Of a stretch of DNA of 64,000 bases, positions 24,676 to 34,910 are shown piece by piece. Below the pieces are notes generated by a model. That model was not told the origin of the DNA and searched no databases. It was given only the letters and a program-made list of their open reading frames with translations. How positions within the stretch are numbered: position 1 is the first letter of the stretch; every line of letters begins with the position of its first letter. This DNA is from Erythrophleum ivorense (Eukaryota; Streptophyta; Magnoliopsida; Fabales; Fabaceae): positions 367,802 through 431,801 of the forward strand of contig JAIUCV010000658.1 in assembly GCA_026724425.1 (NCBI GenBank). Reading direction: 5' to 3'. A program made the position numbers and the translations under genes.

Positions 24676-24692
24676 GAGATTCCCTGAATCTC
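24676..24692 (+). repeat. LTR palindrome, copy 5 (perfect)
   Basis: GAGATTCCCTGAATCTC, then ACCCCCTTCCC. Preceded by GAGCTATT, which is also kept in most copies. Confidence 0.8.
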
Positions 24693-26136
24693 ACCCCCTT
24701 CCCTTTCCCATCTTATATGGTCCAGATTGATCTCAAGAGCCTAAGAGTGGAGGCCATGAGGCATAGAAGGCCTTTGTTTTGCCACTTTTGCACACTCACA
24801 CATAGTTTTATGTATAGGAAAGCTAAAGTGCTTATGTATACATATTCTTTATGAGATGTAAATGCTTAAGCAAGTGTCAAAACATGTATAAATGATGTAT
24901 GAACTATGTAGAGAGCCAAAGTAATGAAAATGTGGAATTTGCCCCTTTTGTAGATTATATACAATAGAGCATTTTGGCCCGTAGTATAGTGAGTTTGAGA
25001 TGTATGATGATTTGGACCACTTGATCATTTCATATATCCTATGTTTATGCTTTGAAACTTGCTCAAGAGGTACTAGAATATGTGGGAGGCCATTTGGACC
25101 CACTTTGAACTATTTTGGGTACTAAAATCGTCAAATTTATGAGTTTCGTCAAGATATGACTTGACTAAATGAGCTCTTCTTGATATGAAATTTGGCATGC
25201 CTCTAGAGCCTATTGAGAGTTTCTTGGGAAGCTAAAGTAGGTAATATTTAGAGGTCTAGGGAATATTTGGTGAATTGTTGAAGTTGGAGAATTTTTTGGT
25301 TTTGGTTATTGTACTGTGCAACTAGGTTAAAAAATGAATATGTGTCATGAATGGTCCAAATGGTGTCCAATTGTCATAAAATTTTATAAACATAAACTAG
25401 ACATCACAGTGACCTATACCAACTAGAAGCACCTCAATCGGAGGTCTGTAGAGGGAGAATAAACTTTCTGAAGTTCTGTGTTAGTATCAGGGAAGTCATC
25501 CGACCTTTGTCACTGTTCCATTAGTTTTTGACATCCAAAGGCTACTAAAATGATCTGGACTTATTTTTATCCTCTATTTAACATCTGTATCTTTTCAAAT
25601 TGGTATAGTTTATCCAGATTAGATTTTTTTGAAATTAGTTATGGATTTTTGAAATTCATGACAGTAAGTTGCACCAGTACCAAGGACAGCCGGACCTCTA
25701 TCTCTTTTTCGATGTCAAACATAGTCCAATTGCTGAGATTGTAGTTGGGCGTTATTTTAATGTGAATTTAACATCTAGAGAATTCCAGAGAACTATGGTT
25801 TTCTTGATTTTCATTTTTCTGGAATTAGTTATGATTTTTCAAATTTAGAGCCAAAAATCTGACTTTTGGGCCCATTTGAGAAATTGTATTTTCTTGGTTT
25901 TTAGCCTCATATCCGTGGTTTGTGGGTTGTTTGATGCTATCTATAAGTTGTATAAATGGTGTTTATGTAGAGAATATGAATGATGGTTTCACAGAACCCA
26001 CGAGGCAAAATATGAGTGTTTAAACCCCATTTTATAGCATGAAAATGACACGGTTTATACTTGTTCATTCGAAATCATATGGAATCAAGCCAAGGGAGAG
26101 ATTACTTAAGGTTAAGACATTATGGTGTTACATTTT

Positions 26137-26148
26137 TGGTATCAGAGC
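26137..26148 (+). promoter_or_regulatory. primer binding site, tRNA-iMet
   Basis: TGGTATCAGAGC, 4 bases after the LTR end, is complementary to the 3' end of plant initiator tRNA-Met. It sets the start of minus-strand synthesis and fixes the 3' boundary of the LTR. Confidence 0.9.
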
Positions 26149-26297
26149 AAAGGTTTAGGCACTTTTGCTCGATATTGGGTTCTTGAATAATATGATTTGC
26201 TTGTGTTTGGTGTGAATTGCCATAGAAGTGGTAGCATCCATATGCATATGTGCTTGTGCTATAATTGTGAACTGAGGATTGCTACTTCTTCTTAGAC

Positions 26298-27420
26298 ATG
26301 GTTGAGACTAGATAGGGTAGGGGTAGAGGCAGGTCGCCTAAGGCTCAGAGAGCTAAGCCAGAGGTTCTTATTGGGCCTTGAGGATTCTCTACAGACCATC
26401 ATGAAGAGGCTTGATCGATATGAAGCTATGATAGGCCAGCACCAGGAAATGCTGGGACAGCAGAGGTATATTGCCTAGCAATAACATGATATGATCATGC
26501 ACCTGCAAGATACCTTGGCCAGGTAAGAAGAAGCCAGGAGAGAAGCCCTTGTACCTCAGCCATCCACATTTGGCATTCCACCTGCACCTCCCCAAGAGTC
26601 TGTTACTGCTTAGACCCAGACGTCTATCCAGAAATTGTTGAATCAATTTCGGCAGAACAGTCTACCCTCATTTAATGGGGAGTTGGATGCGGATAAGGTG
26701 GAGGCTTGGGTTATGGACCTAGAGAAAATATTCTCGGTGATGGATTGTACCACTGAGCAGAAAGCTCAACTAGCCACTTTCATGCTACAGAAGGAAGCTA
26801 ATAGATGGTGGCATAGCATAAAATCTCTGATGGAGACCAAGAATATACTGATCACTTAGGAAAGCTTCTTGGTCGAGTTTTACAAGAAATATTTCCCTAG
26901 TTCGGTGAGGAAGAAGAAAGAGATAGAATTTATGGGCTTGAGACAGATGGATAAGATGACTGTGGACCAATATGTGGCCAAGTTCATTGAGTTATCTCGG
27001 TATTCCTCTTACCTCCAGAGGTATGATGATGAACCCTAGAGATGTGAGCAGTTTGAGACTAGGTTGAAGCCTCTAATTAGCAATAAAGTTATCCTACAGT
27101 GGATCAGGAAGTTCAATACCCTTGTGGAGGTTAGCAGGGTGATTGAGACTAACCTACGAGTTATCATGCCTACTGCGGCTATAGCTAGTCAGAAGGGAGT
27201 TTCAAAATTGAAAAGACCAATACTAAAAGAGGGTTTTAGTGTGACACTCAGTGCCAAGAAGAGAGGCAAGGGGCCATGGAACGGAAGGCCACAGCAGGGC
27301 AAGCCGATGCCGCCTCCTCGGAGCCAGTCATCCTTGTAGCAGTCTCCATGACATGTTTCAAGTATGGGAAGCCAGGGCACATTGCTAGACACTTTCCTCA
27401 GGTGGACATAGTGCCTCCTC
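26298..27420 (+). pseudogene. gag of the Tekay/Del-type element
   Basis: The frame starts with an ATG at 26,298 and an Arg/Gly-rich stretch. The Gag core runs from about 26,640 (FNGELDADKVEAWV) to about 27,150, including TFMLQKEANRWW near 26,779. The zinc knuckle at about 27,350-27,400 has lost two of its four ligands: the second Cys is Tyr (TAT) and the last Cys is Phe (TTT), while the first Cys and the His remain. In-frame stops include TAG at 26,857 and 27,037 (Trp in the family) and TAG near 26,503 (Gln). It cannot be translated as one protein. Confidence 0.85.
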
Positions 27421-27479
27421 CTAGGCCGCAGACCCAGGGCCGAGTGTTTGCACTCACTCAGCAGGAAGCCAGTGCGTCC

Positions 27480-27900
27480 CCTAGTTTGATTCGAGATACG
27501 CTGATAGTGAATGGCTTTTCTGTAGTTGCTATGTTTGATTTGGGTGCTAGTCACTCATTTATATTCTATGATTGTGTGAGGTAATTAGGTATGGCTGTTA
27601 GTGTCTTGCCATTTGACTTGTCTGTCACTACACCTACTGGAGGCCACGTGGTTACTTCCCATACTTGCTTAAATATCACTGTTCAGTTCAATCATTGCCA
27701 TACCACTATTGATTTGATATGTATGCCCTTTCATGATATTGATTTGATTGTTGATATGAACTGGTTGGCCATGAATAATGTGGTACTTGATTGTGAACAC
27801 CAAACCATTTCTTTACCTGCTTGTGGGACCATACCTAGGGTAGGAGTTGAGTTATCCTTTATGACTACTGCCCAGGCTGAGCGATATTTAGAGTGTGGAT
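27480..27900 (+). pseudogene. retropepsin (protease) region of the Tekay/Del-type element
   Basis: The active-site loop reads D-L-G-A-S at about 27,537; the usual form in this lineage is D-S-G-A-S, so the second residue has changed by one C-to-T step. A TAA at 27,582-27,584 (Gln in relatives) separates the loop from the rest. The flap and second half follow in the next open frame, which starts at 27,591 (VTTPTGGHVV, then CMPFHDIDLIVDMNWL). Confidence 0.8.
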
Positions 27901-28871
27901 GTCAAGGGTTTCTAGTGTTTTTCTCTATTCAAGCTGAGGTAGAGGAAGGGATAGAGGAGATCTTAGTTGTTAGGGAATTCCCAGAGGTTTTCCCTAAAGA
28001 GTTTGACTTTAGTGGTCCACCCCTTAAGAGAGAACTAGAGTTCCTTATAGACATAGTGCCTGGGGTTGGATCGGTGTCCAAGGCTCCTTCTAGGATGGCT
28101 CTCATCGAGCTCGCTGAGTTGAAAAAGCAGATAGAGAAATTGTTAAAGAAAGGATTTATCCATCCTAGTGTTTCATCTTGGGGAGCTCCGGTGTTATTTA
28201 TGAAAAAGAAAGATAGTAGCTTACGTTGGTGTATTGATTACAGAGAGTTAAATAAAGTTATCATCAAGAATAAATATCCTCTTCCTAGAATTGATGATTT
28301 GTTAGATCAGTTGGTTAGGGCATATGTGTTTTCCAAAATAGATCTTAGATCTGGGTACCACCAATTGAGAGTGAGAATTGAAGACGTCTCCAAGACAGCC
28401 TTCAGAATGAGATATGGGCATTATGAGTTCCTTGTGATGCCATTCAGGCTGACGAATGTGCTTGTTGTGTTCATAGATTACATGAACAGGGTATTCAGAC
28501 TGTATCTAGATCAGTATGTGGTGGTCTTCATTGATGATATCCTAGTGTATTCCAGATATTTTGAGGAGTACGAGAGGCATTTGAGATTAGTCCTAGAGAC
28601 CTTGAGAGAGAAAAGGTTATATGCCAAACTTAGTAAATGTGAGTTTTGGCTAACCGAGGTGAGATTCTTAGGTCATATGATCTCACAAGACGGGGTCGCA
28701 GTTGATCCTCATAAAGTTGAGGCTATGTTACAGTGGGATAGACCTAGAATGATCACCGAGGTCAGGAGTTTCCTAGATTTGGCAAGGCACTATAGACTAT
28801 TTATTCAGGGCTTTTCTCAGATGGCCTTACCACTGACGAGGCTAACTAGGAAAGAGACACCATTCATGTGA
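27591..28871 (+). pseudogene. reverse transcriptase region (426-codon open frame)
   Basis: This is the longest remaining frame of the element. It carries the end of the protease, a linker, then reverse transcriptase: FPKEFDFSGPP near 27,993, the RWCIDYRELNKV block near 28,225, SKIDLRSGYHQL near 28,335, the catalytic FIDD at 28,527-28,538 (the normal chromovirus form of YxDD), and LGHMISQDG near 28,668. The frame ends at a TGA at 28,869 where relatives have Trp (TGG). RNase H continues in the same polyprotein. MPFRLTNV replaces the usual MPFGLTNA, so activity is doubtful. Confidence 0.9.
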
Positions 28872-29330
28872 GATGATAGATGTGAGAGGAGTTTCCAAGA
28901 GTTGAAACTTTGTTTGACCACTGCCCTTGTACTGATTATCCCTGACCCTAGTGAACCATTTGTGGTTTATTGTGATGCCTCAGGCAAAGGGTTAAGATGT
29001 GTGTTGATGCAGCAAGGTAGAGTAGTGGCATATGTCTCTAGGCAGTTGAGGCCTCATGAGGAGAATTATCCCACACATGATTTGGAGTTAGTTGTCGTAG
29101 TATTTGCTCTTAAAATCTGGAGTCACTATCTGTATAGTACTACCATAGAGATTTATAGTGACCACAAGAGTCTGAAATACCTATTTGATCAGAAGAAACT
29201 TAATATGAGATAAAGGAGATGGATAAAGTTCCTGAAAGACTATAATTATGTATTGAAATATCATCCGGGCAAGGCCAATGTGGTGGTGAATGCCCTGAGT
29301 AGGAAATCCATCTGTGTAGCCTATATGATG
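28872..29330 (+). pseudogene. RNase H region of the Tekay/Del-type element
   Basis: The first catalytic block is VVYCDASGKGL near 28,962, with the Asp kept. The second block is HDLELVVVVFALKIW near 29,080 and the third IYSDHKSLKYLF near 29,153. The last part, KYHPGKANVVVNALSR, lies near 29,260. A TAA at 29,211 (Gln in relatives) breaks the domain. Confidence 0.85.
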
Positions 29331-30660
29331 ATTAGGGAGCAGAAGCTCATAGAGAAGTTCAGAAACATGAACCTCTCTTGTCAGGTAGTATCGGGTAAAT
29401 TGTATCTAAGTGAAACCCAAATTGAGAATGTATTGAGAACCCAGATCTTAGATGCCCAAAGAGAGGATGAGTTCTTGAGACGGATCAAGAATGAGATTTC
29501 CCAAGGTAAGACCTCAGATTTCAAGATGTCTGAGGATGGTATGATAGTATACTGAGATAGAATCTGTGTGCCTAGTCGAAATGAGTTGAGAAAAAGCATT
29601 TTAGAAGAGGCATATAAGAGTAAGTATACTATCCACCCAGGTGCCACCAAGATGTATTAAGATTTGAAAAGAATTTTTTGATGGCCAGGGATGAAGAGTG
29701 ATGTGACGGATTATGTGGCTAGATGCCTAGTATGTCAGAGGGTAAAAATAGAACATCAAAGACCGACTAGGTTATTGTAACTTCTAGATATCCCTGAGTG
29801 AAAATGGGATAGTATAGCCATGGACTTTGTTATGGGGTTACCCAGGACATCCTCTGGACACGATGCTATTTGGGTAGTTGTGGATAGACTGACAAAGTTT
29901 GTACACTTTTTAGCTATTAGGGCTACTTATACACTAGATAGATTAGCCCAATTGTATATTAGAGAGATAATGCGACTTCATGGAATACCCAGTAGCATAG
30001 TTTTGGATAGAGACCCCAAGCTCACATCGAACTTTGGGAGGTCATTGCAGCATGCCTAAAGGACCAGGTTGCGGTTTAGTACTGCATATCACCCCCAGAC
30101 AGATGGTCAGACTAAGAGGACTATCCAGACCTTAGAAGACATGCTGAGAGCGTGTGTGTTAGGAATGAGGGGCAACTGGGATGTGTATTTACCATTAACA
30201 GAGATTGCTTATAATAGCAGTTATCATTCCAGTATTCAGATGGCCCCTTATGAGGCTTTGTATGGGAGAAAGTGCAGATCCCCTTTGTGTTAGGTTAAGC
30301 TAGGTGAGAGGAGTATGGTAGGACTTGAGATTGTAGACCAGACCACCCAACAGATAGAATTGATCAGAAAGAGACTCGTCATGGCCTAAAGTAGGCAGAA
30401 AAGCTATGCCGATAAGAGAAAGAGGCTGTTAGAGTTTGGGATTAGAGACCATGTATTCATTCAAGTGTCTCTAGTGACGGGAGTAGGTCGATCAATGAGG
30501 GTAAGGAAGCTCAGTCCTAGGTATATTGGTCCATTTGAAATCCTTGAGAAAATTGGACCCGTGGCTTACCAGATAGCCTTGCCTCCTAACCTAGGCCAAA
30601 TCCACCGTGTTTTTTATGTCTCCCAGTTAAAAAAGTATTTACCTGACCTCTCACATGTCA
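29331..30660 (+). pseudogene. integrase region of the Tekay/Del-type element
   Basis: The HHCC zinc-binding part is readable around 29,625-29,745 (HPGATKMY, then CLVCQ). The core carries Asp in MDFVMGLPR (29,820) and Asp in IVLDRDPK (about 30,000). The third catalytic position is AAG (Lys, 30,114-30,116) instead of the Glu that follows GQT in relatives, a single G-to-A change that should abolish activity. In-frame stops: TGA 29,553, TAA near 29,658, TGA 29,679, TAA 29,778, TGA 29,799, TAG 30,291, TAA 30,387. The C-terminal part, SPRYIGPFEILEKIGPVAY, is at about 30,510. Confidence 0.85.
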
Positions 30661-30689
30661 TAGAATATGAGCATGTGCAATTACAGGAA

Positions 30690-30864
30690 GATCTTTCCTA
30701 TGTAGTGAAACCAGAAAGCATTATGGATGCTAAGCTAAAACAGCTGAGAAGCAAGAACATTCCTTTGGTGAAAGTGGTTTAGAGAAGCTTGACATTTAAG
30801 GAAGCAACCTGAGAATTAGAGGATGAAATGAGGTAAAGATATCCAGAGTTATTCCCTTGAGGTA
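30690..30864 (+). pseudogene. chromodomain-like C-terminus
   Basis: After integrase the frame gives MDAKLKQLRSKNIPLVKVV, then a TAG (30,780; Trp in relatives), RSLTFKEAT, a TGA (Trp), ELEDEMR, a TAA (Gln), RYPELF. The spacing of aromatic and acidic positions matches the short chromodomains of Tekay/Del chromoviruses, which bind chromatin marks and steer integration. Three stops in about 45 codons make it a relic. Confidence 0.7.
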
Positions 30865-30877
30865 TGTCTTTAAATTT

Positions 30878-30910
30878 CGAGGACAAAATTTCTTTTAAGA
30901 GGGTTAGAAA
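30878..30910 (+). promoter_or_regulatory. GAGGACAAAATTT motif and polypurine tract
   Basis: CGAGGACAAAATTTC is followed by AAGAGGGTTAGAAA immediately before the 3' LTR. Both parts are standard just upstream of chromovirus 3' LTRs; the purine run primes plus-strand DNA. Confidence 0.8.
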
Positions 30911-30989
30911 TGTAACAACCAAAAAAAGAAAAGAAAAAAAAAAGAAAAGAAGCTAAAAATTTTTGAAGTCTTGAAATTTTCTAAGTCTG

Positions 30990-31230
30990 CTAGCTATAGT
31001 GAGAAATAGGCTAACTATAGCGAATGTACCTATTCGCTATAGTGAGAAAGGGGCTAGCTATAGCGAGAGTGCCTTTTCGCTATAGCAAAAATACTTCTAG
31101 CTATAGTGAGTGTGGGCATCCTATACAAAAACTAGGGAGCTGCTCACCGTAGCGCATCGTAGGGAAAGCAGGGGTCTAGGACTGATATGTGCTTGCCGTA
31201 GCGAGGGTTATACTTCGCTATAGTGAGAGT
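30990..31230 (+). repeat. cluster of CGCTATAGCG-type palindromic motifs
   Basis: Partner of the cluster at 23,447. Here many CpG-containing cores have become CTATAGTG, which fits decay at methylated cytosines. Confidence 0.75.
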
Positions 31231-31975
31231 TAGTCTGGAAAAGTGTGAAAAAAGAGAATTTGACTTCTTAAAACGTCCAGATCCATTCTTTCTCCTTTAA
31301 CCGACCTAAGCTTCGACCGAAAGAGAGAAAAGGGCTATAGAGAGAAAGAGAGACCTAGAAAAGGAAGGAAGAACAAGGAAAAAGGTAAGCATGGCTTGAG
31401 ATTTTATAGCTTTTCTTCTTAGCATGTTGTTCGTCTCTCTTTGCCCTCTCTTGCTATGGTTTTAGATGTTGAATTAGTTGAGTTTTGGGTTTAGTCCAGA
31501 AGAGAAAAAGTGGGAAACTACTCTTAAATAAGGCTAAAACTCATGTATCTTCACTTTTTCTTTTTTGCTTTCCTTTCTTGAGAGTTTGAAAGAGGAAGGA
31601 GAGTTAGTGGAATTCTAGACAGAGAAAATCCCTAGTTCTTACATATTTAGTGGGGTTTGCCTTGATGAAGAGCCCCTTAGCTTGTGAGTGTTTATTTGAG
31701 TTATGAGAGAGTAATTTCATGCTCTTTGATGTGTCTCGGCTCAAGAGAAGCAACTCTATCTAGTTGTGCTTGTGGGACTAAGAAGGAAGAAGAGAAATTG
31801 AAAGGGAAGGCTTGTATTAGCTAGTAAGGTAGCTCTCCACTCTTTCTTATTGCATTCTTGGATGTGTAATAGTAATTGTATGTTTGTGTATATGCTTGTG
31901 TTATGAGCCATGCGATTTGATATTGCTTTGATGCATTGGTACCAATATGTTTATGATATGCATTGTGAAAATTAC

Positions 31976-32100
31976 TCGAGTGAGGTAGTGCTGAAAGTCC
32001 TTTGAGACTGGTGAGGTGGAGCCAAAAATCCCTAAACTAAGGGTGAGGCCAACCCGAAAGTCCCAAAAACTCGGGTGAGGCTAAACCAAAAGTCCCCAGA
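31976..32100 (+). repeat. degenerate tandem array, CCAAAAGTCCC core
   Basis: Partner of the array at 24,424, with the same four units and individual substitutions. Confidence 0.75.
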
Positions 32101-32226
32101 GCTTATTCTTGACATTGATATGAAATTATGGCATAAAAAGTATGTGTTGTGTAATTGTGAATGATTTTCATACTTTGACTTGTTTATATGCCTTGATTGC
32201 TTCCTTGAATGAGTGTATGAGCTATT

Positions 32227-32243
32227 GAGATTCCTTGAATCTC
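32227..32243 (+). repeat. LTR palindrome, copy 6 (perfect)
   Basis: GAGATTCCTTGAATCTC. It differs from the 5' LTR copy only in the unpaired spacer. Confidence 0.8.
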
Positions 32244-33679
32244 ACTCCCTTCCCTCTCCCATCTCATATGGTCCAAGTGGAGCTCAAGAGCCTAAGAGTG
32301 GAGGCCATGAGGCATAGAAGGCCTTTGTTTTGCCACTTTTGCACACTCACACATAGTTTGATGTATAGGAAAGCTAAAGCACTTATATATACATATTCTT
32401 TTTGACATGTAAATACTTAAGCAAGTGTAAAAGCATGTATAAATGATGTATGAACTATGTAAAGAGCCAAAATAATGAAAATGTAGAATTTCCCCCTTTT
32501 GTAGATTGTATACAATAGAGCATTTTGGCCTGTAGCATAGTGAGTTTAAGATGTATGATGATTTGGACCACTTGAACATTTCATATATCCTATGTTTATG
32601 CTATAAAACTTGCCCAAGAGGTGCTAGAACATGTGGGAGGCCATTTGGATCTATTTTGAACTATTTTGGGTACTAAAACTGCCAAATTTGTGAGCTTCAT
32701 CAAGATATGACTAAATGAGCTCTTCTTGATATAAAATTTGGCATGCCTCTAGATGCTATTGAGAGCTTCTTGGGAAGCTAAAGTGGGTAATATTTGGAGA
32801 TCTAGGGAATATTTGGTGAATTGTTAAAGTTGGAGAATTTTCTAATTTTGGTTATTGTACTGTGCAACTAGGTCCAAAAATGAATCTATGTCATTCATGG
32901 ACCAAATGGTGTCCAATTGTCATGAAATTTTATGGACATAAACTAGACAATCATAGTGACCTATACCAACTAAAATGACCTCAATCAGAGGTCTATAGAG
33001 GGAGAATGAACTTTCTGAATTTCTATGTCAGTATCTGGGAAGCCATCCAACCTTCATTACTGTTCCATCAGTTTTCGAGGTCCTAAGGCTACTGAAATAA
33101 TCTGAACTTATTTTTCCCCTATATTTAACATCTGTAGCTTTTCAAATTGGTATATTTTAATAGATTATATTTTTGTGGGCTTAGTTATGGATTTTCGAAG
33201 TTCATGACAACAAGCTGCACCAATACCAGGAGCAGCCGGACCTCTGTCTCTTTTTCAATGTCAAACATGGTCCAAATGCTGAGATTATGGTTGGACATTA
33301 TTTTTAGTATGAAGTTAACATCCAAAAAATTTCATAGAGCTATGGTTTGCTTGATTTCTATTTTTTTAGAATTAGTTATGATTTTCCAAATTTAGAGCCA
33401 AAAATATGACTTTTGGGCCCATTTGAGAAATTATATTTTCTTAGTTTTTGGCTTCATATCCATAGTTTATAGGTTGTTTAAAGCTATGTATGAGTTGTAT
33501 AAATGGTGTTTGAGTAGAGAATATAAATGATGGATTCACGAAACCCATGAGGCAAAATATGAGCGTTTGAACCTCATTTTATAGCATAAAAATGCCATGG
33601 TTTATACTTGTTCATTGGAAATCATATGGAATCAAGCCAAGGGAGAGATTACTTGGGGTTAAGACATTATGGTGTTACA

Positions 33680-34560
33680 TACATCCTTCTAAATTTTGCC
33701 TAATAGGGACTACCCTTACGTCTTGTAATTATATTAGAAATCCACAAATGGCTCCTAATATCTCATACTGTAACATATATTATCCTAGTTGGAGGAACCA
33801 CCTGAACTTCTCATAGAACCAAGGTATATCTGTTAATCAAACATCATCCTTTGGACCCAAACCAATAGGTCCTATGCGACCACAAGGATTTGCACAATAG
33901 CCAAGAACAAGTACCCATTCAAGAAAAGAAATCAGGAATGGAAGAGATGATGATGCAATTTATGGTTGAGCAGAAGGCAGCAATGAAAAACATGGAAATG
34001 CAAATTGGGCATTTGGTATTAGAGTTGAATACGATGAAGCAGGGTGGATTACTTAGTGATATAGTTCCCAATCCTAGAAGAGATGAGAAGGAGGAATGTA
34101 AAGTAATCACTCTACGTAGTGGTAAGCAATTGACTGAAGTTCACAAATCCAAGGTGGAATCGGTATGTGAAAGGGGTCAAGTCAGTCTGAAGGAAAGTGT
34201 AGAGTTGAATGATTCAGAAGAGAAGAATGAAAAGTTAAGTAAAGAAGAAAAAATGGAAGTGTTGAAAAGGAAGAAAAAAAGTAAAGATAGGATAGTGAAA
34301 CCTCAAAGAAGAATCCCTCCCTTTCCTTTTCTACAAAGGTTTCAAAATAAAGCCTTAAAAGAGAAATACAAGAAGTTTCTCCAAATATTCAAACAATTTC
34401 ATATTAACATCCTATTTGTTGAAACTTTAGAGCAGATGCCTTTATACCAAAAGTTTTTGAAGGAAATGTTAAGTAACAAGAAGTTGAATGAGTTAGGCAC
34501 AGTTATGCTTACAGAGAAATAAAGTGCAATAATTCTCAATAAACTACCACCTAAGCTATG
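33680..34560 (+). pseudogene. Athila-type gag, 3' half
   Basis: Directly after the 3' LTR the frame supplies the last ligand of the zinc knuckle (Cys at 33,697) and then the YPSWRNHLNFS block near 33,780, typical of Athila gag. The 210-codon open part at 33,890-34,522 has a heptad-like segment (MQFMVEQKAAMKNMEMQIGH), then the CKVITLRSGKQL signature near 34,096, a Lys/Glu-rich linker and the PPFPFLQRF...LEQMPLYQKFLKE block. A TAA at 34,520 interrupts the run into the protease. Confidence 0.85.
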
Positions 34561-34910
34561 GGATCCGGGTAACTTTTTAGTGTCGTGTCTCAATGGAGAC
34601 AAATTTGAAGGAGGAGCTTTATGTGACTTAGGATCAAGTGTGAATTTAATGCCACTTGCAATTTTTGAACAACTTCAACTTGGAAAAGTACAATCCACAT
34701 CAGTTACTTTACAACTAGCTGATCAGAGTTTGTCTAAGCCAAAAGATATTATTGAAGATATTTTAGTTAAGGTGGATAAATTTATCTTTCTAGCTGACTT
34801 TATCATCTTAGACATATTAGTTGATAGGAAGTTACCTCTTTTGTTGGGTAGACCCTTTTTGGTAACAACTTGAGCTCTAATTGATATAGAGATGGGTGAA
34901 ATCAAGCTGA
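34561..34910 (+). pseudogene. Athila-type protease
   Basis: The active-site loop CDLGSSVNLMP lies near 34,622; D-L-G is the usual form in this lineage. The family pattern continues with TLQLADQSL, DILVKVDKFIFLADF and LPLLLGRPFL near 34,830. The domain is intact apart from a TGA at 34,871, where relatives carry on into reverse transcriptase. Confidence 0.85.

Larger units (their letters stand above)
23364..26132 (+). repeat. 5' LTR of the Tekay/Del-type element
   Basis: It contains the A-rich start, the CGCTATAGCG cluster (23,447-23,690), the AGGTAGCTCTCCAC block (24,273), the tandem array (24,424-24,550) and the palindrome (24,676). ORFs read inside it (for example 23,483-23,671) are by-products of the repeats. 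Confidence 0.9.
23364..33679 (+). mobile_element. complete Tekay/Del-type chromovirus (Ty3/gypsy), decayed
   Basis: Two direct LTRs of 2,769 bp each (23,364-26,132 and 30,911-33,679) begin TGTAACAACC and end GGTGTTACA. The flanking 5-mers are CACAT (23,359-23,363) and TACAT (33,680-33,684), a target duplication with one transition. Between them are, in order, the tRNA-iMet primer site, gag, protease, reverse transcriptase, RNase H, integrase, a chromodomain-like C-terminus and a polypurine tract. In a 140-bp stretch I compared, the LTRs differ at roughly one position in ten, so the insertion is old. The coding region holds more than a dozen stop codons. Confidence 0.9.
30911..33679 (+). repeat. 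3' LTR of the Tekay/Del-type element
   Basis: Same modules and length as the 5' LTR: CGCTATAGCG cluster at 30,990-31,230, AGGTAGCTCTCCAC at 31,825, tandem array at 31,976-32,100 and palindrome at 32,227. The sequence past its last base continues the interrupted Athila-type gag. Confidence 0.9.
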
